A stretch of DNA of 25,312 bases. Source: JBDRNO01 sp043811005. Its GTDB lineage: Bacteria; Bacteroidota; Bacteroidia; NORP154. The position numbers and the translations under genes were made by a program. Within the stretch, counting starts at the first letter, position 1; every line of letters begins with the position of its first letter. Below, piece after piece: positions 15,626 through 22,763 of this stretch. Location: positions 1-25,312 of the forward strand of contig JBDRNO010000273.1 of assembly GCA_043811005.1 (NCBI GenBank), written 5' to 3'. Under the pieces are notes generated by a model. The model worked only from the letters and a program-made list of their open reading frames with translations. It had not been told where the DNA came from and did no database searches.

Positions 15626-16753
15626 ATGAGTAACCTTTTAAATAAGCCAAGGTATAAAATTGGCATTATAGGTGAAGGAAAAATGGGAACCAACCTGTTC
15701 TACTACCTGATTGATTATAATTATCCACTGGTTTGGGTTTGCAGCCAGGAAGCAGATGAAGAAAAATTAACACAAACATTCCATAAAAAACTAAAACGTT
15801 CTTTAAAAAACAAGATCATAAATAAAAGCACCCATGATCAAAAGATCAAGTCAGCGGTTATTTCTAAAAATCTGCAATCTTTAGCCGGTTGCAACATCAT
15901 AATTGAAGCAATAAATGAAGATCAAAAGCAAAAGATTGATCTGTTCAAGGAATTAAATTCAATTATTACCGAAAATTGCATTCTTTCCTCAAACACGTCT
16001 TCCATACCTCTATCAAAGCTGGCTCAAGTCATCGAAAGAAAAGATAAATTTGTTGGCTTACATTTTTTCTATCCAATTGCTTTTAAAAATATCGTTGAAG
16101 TAAATACAACTTCAAATACAAGTCCCGAAACTATTGAAAATGTTAAAGAATTTTTATCTTCAGTTAAAAGAACATCGCTTGTTTTGCCTGAAAAAGCAAA
16201 TTTTATTTTAAACAGGCTGTTTTTAGATTTTCATGTTGAAGCATGCAGGATACTTGATGAAAAAGTGCTTAATATCAAAGAGATTGATGACCTGGTCAAA
16301 GAAAACATCTTTCCAATCGGTATTTTTGAGTTTTTTGATTATGTAGGAAATGATCTTATACTTTTTTCTGTTATTAATTACACAAAAAAATCCGACAGGC
16401 AGGATTTTTACCAGCCATTTATCAATAAATTGAAACAACTGGTTGCAGAAAATAAACTTGGCATTAAAACCAAATGTGGATTTTACAATTATAAAAAGAA
16501 TGAAGAATCTCTTCACATAAGTAAAAAAGACATCACCAACATTGATGAATATAAAAAAAGGATAATCAACAAATTACTACTTTTATACCTTGATTCGTCT
16601 TTTGATATTGTTTTAAAGGGATATTGCGGTCCTGATGAAATTGAATATGCAGTAAAAGAATACATGGGTTGTGAAAAAGGACCTGTTTCCCTGGCAAATG
16701 AAATTGGATATAAAAAAAGTAAACTTTATTCTTTGGATATTTTAAGAACATAA
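15626..16753 (+). CDS. 3-hydroxyacyl-CoA dehydrogenase (NAD-dependent)
   Basis: 375 residues. The NAD-binding Rossmann motif is KIGIIGEGKMG (11-21). Family catalytic residues are all visible: Ser125 in SSNTSSIPLS, His146 in GLHFFYP, Glu158 in IVEVN and Asn196 in NFILNRLF. The second half carries two all-alpha C-terminal domains (about 195-290, with GIFEFFDYVG and TKCGFYNY, and about 300-370), like the two-repeat C-terminus of FadB-type or long 3HCDH proteins. The enzyme would interconvert 3-hydroxyacyl and 3-oxoacyl thioesters, complementing the two hydratases. The usual PGFI before the catalytic Asn is KANFI. The gene's stop codon lies in the first bases of the following palindromic element. 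Confidence 0.9.
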   Translation: MSNLLNKPRYKIGIIGEGKMGTNLFYYLIDYNYPLVWVCSQEADEEKLTQTFHKKLKRSLKNKIINKSTHDQKIKSAVISKNLQSLAGCNIIIEAINEDQKQKIDLFKELNSIITENCILSSNTSSIPLSKLAQVIERKDKFVGLHFFYPIAFKNIVEVNTTSNTSPETIENVKEFLSSVKRTSLVLPEKANFILNRLFLDFHVEACRILDEKVLNIKEIDDLVKENIFPIGIFEFFDYVGNDLILFSVINYTKKSDRQDFYQPFINKLKQLVAENKLGIKTKCGFYNYKKNEESLHISKKDITNIDEYKKRIINKLLLLYLDSSFDIVLKGYCGPDEIEYAVKEYMGCEKGPVSLANEIGYKKSKLYSLDILRT

Positions 16754-16942
16754 CTTCGTAAATTGATTAAAAAGTAATTTCGCCACTAATTACACGAATT
16801 AACACTAAATCATATTATAATTTTTAAAACGAAAAGTTCAGAAAAAATTCTTTGGAATACATACGTGTTGTTCTATAATAAATTCGTGAAAATTAGTGTA
16901 ATTAGTGACTAAACATTAAAATTCCAGTACTATTAAGTAATA
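16749..16942 (+). mobile_element. Shrunken copy of the GxxExxY palindromic element
   Basis: The left end CATAACTTCGTAAATT, then TTCGCCACTAATTACACGAA, is mirrored by TTCGTGAAAATTAGTGTAAT then TAGTGACTAAAC. The ends match the element at 5212-5520 almost base for base. Between the arms only TTGGAATACATACGTGTTGT remains of the GxxExxY reading frame, corresponding to the last codons of the fragment at 5298-5453. It separates the hydroxyacyl dehydrogenase and SDR genes. Confidence 0.7.
16920..16942 (+). promoter_or_regulatory. Shared leader box, copy 5
   Basis: AATTCCAGTACTATTAAGTA precedes the SDR gene, about 22 bases before its start. It aligns with the boxes before hydratase 1 and the KAS III-like gene. 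Confidence 0.35.
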
Positions 16943-16964
16943 TCCATTTCCTCACAACACCTCA

Positions 16965-17963
16965 ATGAACATGAAAGTATTGGTAACCGGAGCTGATGGG
17001 CTTCTTGGAAGCAATCTTGTACGAGAATTACTTGAAAGAGATTATGAAGTCAGGGGATTTATAGAAGTTGGAAAAGAAAACGGAACTTTGACTGGTTTAA
17101 AGATTGAAAAATTTTATGGTGACCTGCTGAATAAGGAAAATGTAAATGAAGCAGTGAAAGATATTGATGTCATCATTCATGCGGCAGCCAATACAAGTGT
17201 TAGTCCGGCAAGGTCAGAGATGGTACTTAGAGTGAATATTGAAGGGACACGGAACGTAGTAAATGCTTGCGTAGGATCAAAGATAAGAAGATTCATTTTT
17301 GTAGGTTCAGCAAATTCATTTGGCTACGGCTCGAGAGAAAATCCTGGTTCTGAAAATACACCCGCAAACTCACAGAAGTACAAGTTTGATTATATGGATT
17401 CCAAAAGAGAAGCCCAGGATTTGGTGTTGGAGGCGATAAAACGGCAGGATTTACCGGGAATTATTGTTAATCCTACTTTAATGTTCGGAAAATATGATTC
17501 CGTGCCCGGTACGGGAAAAATAATTCTGGGAGTTTATAACAAAATAATGCCTGGTTATACATCGGGTGGTAACAACTATATTTACGTAAAGGATGTGGCT
17601 GTAGGAATTGTCAATGCCATTAATAAGGGACAAATCGGACATTGTTATATATTTGGGAATGAAAATCTCACTTTTAAAGAATTTTTTGATAAAATCGCCA
17701 GTACCATTGGATGTGAGGCACCAAAGTACAAGGTTCCTGATATCATCGTCATGACTATCGGACTTTTAAATTCGTTTATTGGGACTATAACCGGGAAAGC
17801 GCCAACTTTAAGCTACCGGATAGCCATACTTTCCTGTGATGGCAGATATTATTCAGCAGAAAAAGCCCGCAATGAGCTTCAACTGCCGGACACACCTGTG
17901 GAAGTGGCGATACAAGAAGCATTCCAGTATTTCAAAGACAATGGGATGGTTGTGGAGCAGTAA
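16965..17963 (+). CDS. NAD(P)-dependent epimerase/reductase, extended SDR (dihydroflavonol-4-reductase-like)
   Basis: 332 residues. The cofactor motif is VLVTGADGLLGSN (TGxxGxxG at 8-15), DLL/DIDVIIHAAA follows, and the catalytic pair is Tyr143 and Lys147 in FDYMDSKREA. A downstream NYIYVKDVAVGIVNAINKG segment is characteristic of the dihydroflavonol-4-reductase/HpnA-like extended SDRs. A hydrophobic stretch near 255-275 (IIVMTIGLLNSFIG) may contact a membrane or lipid. It could reduce a 3-oxo or aldehyde intermediate, and OleD-type 2-alkyl-3-ketoacid reductases belong to the same superfamily. It is the last gene of the co-directional pathway set before the IS4 remnant. Met3 at 16971 is an equally possible start. 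Confidence 0.85.
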   Translation: MNMKVLVTGADGLLGSNLVRELLERDYEVRGFIEVGKENGTLTGLKIEKFYGDLLNKENVNEAVKDIDVIIHAAANTSVSPARSEMVLRVNIEGTRNVVNACVGSKIRRFIFVGSANSFGYGSRENPGSENTPANSQKYKFDYMDSKREAQDLVLEAIKRQDLPGIIVNPTLMFGKYDSVPGTGKIILGVYNKIMPGYTSGGNNYIYVKDVAVGIVNAINKGQIGHCYIFGNENLTFKEFFDKIASTIGCEAPKYKVPDIIVMTIGLLNSFIGTITGKAPTLSYRIAILSCDGRYYSAEKARNELQLPDTPVEVAIQEAFQYFKDNGMVVEQ

Positions 17964-18037
17964 TTAGTGTTTGTGCATAAAGTCGGGTAAAATTTAAATA
18001 TCAGAATAGCCCCCGACTTCAGTCGCATACGCGTCAA

Positions 18038-18994
18038 CTAAATTTGATGTAACAGTTGCCAATAGTTACTTCTATCATGTCTTCTATCATACTGGCAATA
18101 GTATGCTACCTGCTCTTCGATTAGGTCAATATCAGGTGTTTTTAATATCATATCTAAGTTTTCACTGATATACTTTGAAAATTTCATCAGACTAACAGCT
18201 ATTCCCTTTGAATAATAAAGTTTATCAAGAAAATATTTATATAGCCGGATATTAAACATGGTGATGAATATTAACATAGAATAGATCAATGCCTCTACTC
18301 TGATTTTATTCGTGCATCTGTTGGCTACCAGGGATGCCATATTAAAATAACTCTTCCAGCTTTTAAATATCATTTCAATCCTCCATCTGAGCCTATATAC
18401 CTTCACTATCTGATCAATGGTCCATATTTCTTTAGGTACGCTGGTGATGAAAAGTGTCCAGTCTAAAAGCGCTAAATATTCTTTACTTGGCTTCTTTCTT
18501 TTATCTCTGTCCTTTTTCAGCTGCCTTCTCCTTTCTGCTGCTACTTCTTCAGGCACTCTTACCACTACCAAACGAATGGCTATTTTCTCTTTTGCTCCGA
18601 TGTATACTTGCATATCTATGCTTTGTTTATTCTTTAGTGCTTCAAGCAGATTGATGGGTTGCCCTGTAACACTATCTATTATTGTTACTCCATATTTAAG
18701 ACGGCTTAAAAAAAAGATGCCTGTTTGGGCCATCTCTTTGAATACGTTCAAAACAAAATATCCTAAATCTCTTATTACCAAGTCTCCTTTTTTGGCAATC
18801 TGAAGAATATATTTGGTACGTTTAAAAGCCATTAAGAAAAAACCTGTCATTAAATGTGATGGACTTACTTTCTTTTGGTGTATGTGTTTTATAAGTCCCA
18901 CTGATAAGGCAATTTTGTGAAGATTTATTCTTTGCAATTTTTCTTCTATATTTACTTTTATTACTTTTGTTGAGGTTTTGCTGTTTGCTTTCAT
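18038..18994 (-). pseudogene. IS4-family transposase, internally deleted
   Basis: 318 residues, against about 430-450 for full IS4-type transposases. The N-terminal region (1-58, VNIEEKLQRINLHKIALSVG) joins abruptly at about residue 58 (MAFKRTKYILQIAKKGDLV) to the DDE core. The second catalytic Asp region (VIRDLGYFVLN) and the C1 motif (YRLRWRIEMIFKSWKSY, containing the Glu) are present. The first catalytic Asp segment (normally a D-S/G-T type motif) is missing. The deletion preserves the frame. Transposition in cis is therefore not expected. No convincing terminal inverted repeats were found around it. It marks the boundary between the metabolic set and the surface-protein genes. Confidence 0.8.
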
Positions 18995-19040
18995 TTTTAA
19001 CTTGTTTTAGTTAAACTTTTTTTTTTGCAAACAGCAAACC
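18974..19040 (-). promoter_or_regulatory. Inverted repeat around the transposase start codon
   Basis: GGTTTTGCTGTTTGC (18974-18988) and GCAAACAGCAAACC (19027-19040) are inverted with a single bulged base and enclose the transposase ATG at 18994. In mRNA entering from upstream this hairpin would hide the start. This resembles the protection of transposase genes against read-through known for some IS elements; the role here is inferred. Confidence 0.5.
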
Positions 19041-19127
19041 TTTTTTTTATATAAACATAATGGAATGAATTTTTATTAACAACCTGTTGTTAAATACTGT
19101 GTAAAAAAAGCAAAAGAGATATTATTG

Positions 19128-19295
19128 ATATCCGCCAACTGGCGGATGGAAAATATCAAATAGAAAATTTCAGTTTCTCGGGTTTTCCCGCACTTATGCA
19201 TAAATGCGGGATCGGTTTCCAGTTTATCAGTTTTACAGTAAAACCGACTGACTGAATAACCGGTAACCGATAACTGACAACTGATAAACCGGAAT
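19128..19295. repeat. Cluster of hairpins in the spacer upstream of the DUF4907-like gene
   Basis: The 360-base spacer 18995-19354 has no gene. It holds ATCCGCC-AACT-GGCGGAT (19132-19148), the near-palindrome CCCGCACTTATGCATAAATG (starting 19187, ending in CGGG at 19210), and an inverted pair CCAGTTTATCAGTT (about 19219) and AACTGATAAACCGG (about 19279). The last may be another palindromic unit with arms based on CAGTTATCGGTTA-like words. Confidence 0.5.
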
Positions 19296-19354
19296 GATCA
19301 ATGATAAATTATCGTTAATATTTTATCAATAATAATTTTTAAGTACCTATTTTT

Positions 19355-19954
19355 ATGTTTACCCAACGAAGTTTATATACAAGCGGATTGATATTGATTT
19401 TCAATTCGCTTTTTTTATATTGCGCAAATCCCGATAGATCCGGAGAAAGTAATAGAACTATAAGTGTCGATACTCAGGATATTGAGACTAAATATCCTGT
19501 TGTTTGTCAGGATTCTATCATTCCTGATGAAGAAACTCTTCAGTTGGGAAGTCGTGAATTTTCCAGAACAGTTGAATCTCAGACAAAGGATGTGGCATTT
19601 CAGAAGGAAAATAAAACAGTAGATGACATGGCTGCCCACAAATCCACCGACACGTTACCTGTGGTTTCAACCAGGGAGGAAGCAAAGGAAAATGAGACTG
19701 ATAGCGTATCTGTTGAAATCAAGACTTTTCATACAGAACATGGCTGGGGATATGATATTTTTGTTAATGGGAATAAATACATTCACCAGGAACAAATTCC
19801 TGCAGTTCCCGGTATTAAAGGATTTGAAACCGAAGAAGATGCCAAAAAAACAGCAGAACTGGTTTCGCATAAAATACGAAATAATATAATGCCCCCATCT
19901 GTTACACCTGAGGAGTTGGAGAACCTTGGAGTCTGGAAATCAAACAATAATTAG
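19355..19954 (+). CDS. DUF4907-like exported protein
   Basis: 199 residues. The N-terminal hydrophobic segment SGLILIFNSLFLYCANPDRS suggests export. A Cys follows, but YC does not fit a strict lipobox, so lipidation is uncertain. Residues about 30-120 are acidic and low-complexity, probably a disordered linker. The C-terminal part (about 123-185) has GWGYDIFVNGNKYIHQEQIP, a following AVPGIKGFETEEDAKKTAEL segment, and NNIMPPSVTPEELENLGVW. This is the pattern I recognise as DUF4907, a small Bacteroidota domain of unknown function, often near Kelch/T9SS proteins. A T9SS propeller protein follows 215 bp downstream. No biochemical role can be given. Confidence 0.65.
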   Translation: MFTQRSLYTSGLILIFNSLFLYCANPDRSGESNRTISVDTQDIETKYPVVCQDSIIPDEETLQLGSREFSRTVESQTKDVAFQKENKTVDDMAAHKSTDTLPVVSTREEAKENETDSVSVEIKTFHTEHGWGYDIFVNGNKYIHQEQIPAVPGIKGFETEEDAKKTAELVSHKIRNNIMPPSVTPEELENLGVWKSNNN

Positions 19955-19969
19955 GTGCTTACAAATTAA

Positions 19970-20075
19970 GTAACTATTCAGCCAAAGTGGAAAGATAAAA
20001 CATTGCCACTGATTTCATAGATTTATAAAAATCCTTGCAATCTGTGGCTAAAAAATATCATCTGAGTAGTTATAA
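19970..20075. repeat. Inverted repeat of the GCCACTGATT type
   Basis: TAACTATTCAG (19971) and CTGAGTAGTTA (20062) form the outer arms. GCCACTGATT (20004) and AATCTGTGGC (20039) form the inner arms. It sits between the DUF4907-like gene and the second T9SS gene. A half-copy of the left arm is at 7863-7885. Confidence 0.55.
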
Positions 20076-20169
20076 GTTTTGTATAATTGATTTTTTTTTG
20101 TATATTGCCCTTTCTTTATAGACCAAAAAACATAGATTAGACTTTTAATAAAACAGGAACTTTTCACCC

Positions 20170-22506
20170 ATGAAATTTAACTTTCTGACAGTTATTACTA
20201 TTTTTTTTGGAATGTGCATTAGTTCCTGCCTTCCATTATGTAAGGTATATGCCCAGGTCACTTTTCAAAAGGTTTATGGTGGAAGCTCAGGGGATGCTGC
20301 GAATTGTATTGTACAAAGCAGCGATAGCGGGTATGTAATGACTGGATATACAGTAGGTTTTGGAGCAGGTTCGCAGGATGTTTATTTATTCAAAACCAAT
20401 AAATTAGGAAAGCCGGAATGGTTCAAAACCTATGGCGGAGTAAATGAGGATGTTGGCAAGTCTTTACAGCAAACAACTGATGGCGGATTTATTATTGGAG
20501 GATATACAGGAAGTTTTGGATCAGGATTCAATGATGTATATTTGATAAAAACCGATAGTTTAGGGAATTTGAACTGGTCAAAAATTTTCGGTGGTTTCAG
20601 TACAGATAAAGGATATTCAGTTTTGCAGGCTAATGATAGCGGTTATATCATTTTAGGTAATACTTTTAGCTTTGGAGCTGGTAGCAGTGATATATATTTG
20701 ACAAAAACCGATAGCATCGGTAACCTTGAATGGTCAATAACTTATGGGGGTGACAGTTATGATGAGGCATATTCTATTCAGCCAACCAACGATGGAGGGT
20801 ATATTATCATTGGTACTACTGTTAGTTTCGGTGCGGGAAGTGAGGATATATATGTGTTGAAAATAAATTGGAAAGGAGAAATACAATGGTCTAAAACTTA
20901 TGGTGGGGATGCCTGGGATCGCGGTATGTCCATTCTCCAAACAAATGATGGGGGATATATTATTAGCGCATTTACTCAAAGTTTTGATACGCAAAAACAT
21001 TACGATCTCAGGTGCTATTTACTAAAAACAGATAGTGCAGGTAATGCGGAATGGTCTAAAGTGTATGGAGTATTAGATAGCGAAAACGTTCCATATTCAA
21101 TTATACAAACTATGGATGGCGGATATTGCATTGCAGGTTATACCGAAGGGAATGTAGGTTCATTGGATTATCATGCATATCTGAATAAGTTTGATGAGTA
21201 TGGCAATTTACAATGGTCTAAAACAATGGGAAACGGTTATATTAATGCATGTCACTCATTACTGCAAACAAGTGATGAAGGTTTTATAATTGCCGGTATA
21301 ACAAATGGTTTTGGCAGTGGAGGTATTGATATCTATTTGATCAAAACCACAAGTGATGGCAACAGCGGTTGCTATTATTCTGATGCGAATACACTTATTG
21401 GTGATACTCTTCCGCTAATAACTAACCCTAATGATGAAGTACATATATACTCCTTTTCAAGCAACGATTCAACCATTGTACATGATACATCTCTTATTCA
21501 AACAATTCTCTGTATTAGTACATGCGATGCGAAATCTTCATTCACGGCCAGTGATTCAATAATATGCGTTGGCAATACTTTGTATTTATACAGCACTAGC
21601 ACAGGTGCAATATCTGTTGAATGGCAGGTGAACGGGGTAGCTTTTGATACTTCAAAAAATACATCAATAATCATTGATTCATTAGGTGTTTTCACGATTA
21701 GTCTGATTTCTGACAACGATATATGTAAAGATACTGCATATAAAGAGATAACCGTTACTGACACAATAATTACAGATTTTAGCTTTTCTGTTTATAACCT
21801 TACGGTAACTTTTATTGATTCCTCAGTTTTTGCCGAGACATGGTACTGGGATTTTGGTGATGGGAATACAGAAACGCTTAGAAATCCTGCACATACTTAT
21901 CCTGATACCGGTAAATATAATGTTTGTCTTACGGTTACTAACGATTGTCGTAGTGATACCCTTTGCCGGGAAGTATATATTAGTTGTAAATTCCCTGTTG
22001 CCGGATTTTACTTTATTGACTCGGGATTGACCGTTAGTTTTTTTGATTCTTCATTTGCATATGATTCTATAATTTACTGGTTTTGGGATTTTGGGGATGA
22101 AGAAGATACTACTCTTCAAAATCCTATACATGTTTATGATCAAGCCGGAACTTATCTAGTTTGTCATGCTGTTTCCAGTGATTGCGGACCTGATGATTTT
22201 TGTATGGAGATAACAATAAGTGATACAGGTGATGGAATTCAAAAATTTGAATTAAATAGTTCTGTTATAATTTATCCAAATCCCACACAGAATGATTTAA
22301 CTATTACCACAAATTTTATTACAAATAAAGATGTAGAAATCAAAATATATAACTTATTGGGGGAATTAATATATAAGATACCCGAACAATCTGTAAACAG
22401 TGAGAATTTTGTTATAAACTTATCAGGTCTGCCTCCAGGTGTTTATAATCTTATAGTATATACTGATAATAATATTTCAAACAGGAGATTCGTTATTATC
22501 AAGTAA
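20170..22506 (+). CDS. T9SS-secreted seven-repeat propeller protein with PKD domains
   Basis: 778 residues. The signal peptide is FLTVITIFFGMCISSCLPLC ending at VYA-Q. Seven repeats of about 52 residues (about 30-405; YGG...LQTNDGGYIIIG...DIYLIKTDS.GN..W) are clearly homologous to the first domain of the giant T9SS protein at 8193, again with exactly seven units. An Ig-like module follows (about 450-535), then two PKD domains with the WYWDFGDGNTE...NPAHTY and FWDFGDEEDTT...NPIHVY signatures (about 538-690). The type A sorting domain has IIYPNPTQNDLTI and GLPPGVYNLIV, ending in RRFVIIK. It is a secreted surface protein; the ligand is unknown. A strong hairpin follows the gene. Confidence 0.9.
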   Translation: MKFNFLTVITIFFGMCISSCLPLCKVYAQVTFQKVYGGSSGDAANCIVQSSDSGYVMTGYTVGFGAGSQDVYLFKTNKLGKPEWFKTYGGVNEDVGKSLQQTTDGGFIIGGYTGSFGSGFNDVYLIKTDSLGNLNWSKIFGGFSTDKGYSVLQANDSGYIILGNTFSFGAGSSDIYLTKTDSIGNLEWSITYGGDSYDEAYSIQPTNDGGYIIIGTTVSFGAGSEDIYVLKINWKGEIQWSKTYGGDAWDRGMSILQTNDGGYIISAFTQSFDTQKHYDLRCYLLKTDSAGNAEWSKVYGVLDSENVPYSIIQTMDGGYCIAGYTEGNVGSLDYHAYLNKFDEYGNLQWSKTMGNGYINACHSLLQTSDEGFIIAGITNGFGSGGIDIYLIKTTSDGNSGCYYSDANTLIGDTLPLITNPNDEVHIYSFSSNDSTIVHDTSLIQTILCISTCDAKSSFTASDSIICVGNTLYLYSTSTGAISVEWQVNGVAFDTSKNTSIIIDSLGVFTISLISDNDICKDTAYKEITVTDTIITDFSFSVYNLTVTFIDSSVFAETWYWDFGDGNTETLRNPAHTYPDTGKYNVCLTVTNDCRSDTLCREVYISCKFPVAGFYFIDSGLTVSFFDSSFAYDSIIYWFWDFGDEEDTTLQNPIHVYDQAGTYLVCHAVSSDCGPDDFCMEITISDTGDGIQKFELNSSVIIYPNPTQNDLTITTNFITNKDVEIKIYNLLGELIYKIPEQSVNSENFVINLSGLPPGVYNLIVYTDNNISNRRFVIIK

Positions 22507-22520
22507 TTAGACATATTACT

Positions 22521-22579
22521 GTGTTGCCAGGTGGTTTCCACCTGACGAGTTCGCGTCAGGAGGAAACACCTGACAACAC
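22521..22579 (+). terminator. Long imperfect hairpin after the propeller/PKD gene
   Basis: The two arms (22521-22547 and 22554-22579) pair over about 24-26 positions with a few mismatches, joined by a loop of about six bases. The left arm contains CCAGGTGGTTTCCACCTGAC and the right arm contains GTCAGGAGGAAACACCTGAC. It lies 15 bases after the stop codon. No T-run follows, so it may be an mRNA-stabilising hairpin or an intergenic repeat and not a classical terminator. Confidence 0.5.
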
Positions 22580-22670
22580 TCTAAAAGTAATTTACCATAT
22601 TTTTCATGAGAAAAGTAAAGTACATTTTCGTCATTCGTAGCAGAGTTTGTCTATAATATCAGCATTAGTG

Positions 22671-22740
22671 ACAATGGAATGTTGGAATACTGGAAAATCT
22701 CTGAAAGCCCCATCATTCCAGTATTCCAACATTCCATTGT
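22671..22740. repeat. Perfect 24-bp inverted repeat upstream of the FG-GAP gene
   Basis: 22671-22694 and 22717-22740 are exact reverse complements over 24 bases, with a 22-base loop. The arms consist of three TGGAATR-like units (AATGGAATGTTGGAATACTG). It lies just upstream of the Shine-Dalgarno region of the next gene. It shares the logic (tandem short units, inverted) of the other palindromes, but with no cargo. Confidence 0.85.
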
Positions 22741-22750
22741 TCCAAAATTT

Positions 22751-22757
22751 GAAAGGT
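22751..22757 (+). promoter_or_regulatory. Ribosome binding site deciding the start at 22764
   Basis: GAAAGGTG lies 6-7 bases before the ATG at 22764. It supports this start over the upstream ATG at 22647, whose extra 39 codons would run through the perfect inverted repeat. Confidence 0.6.
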
Positions 22758-22763
22758 GTAAAA

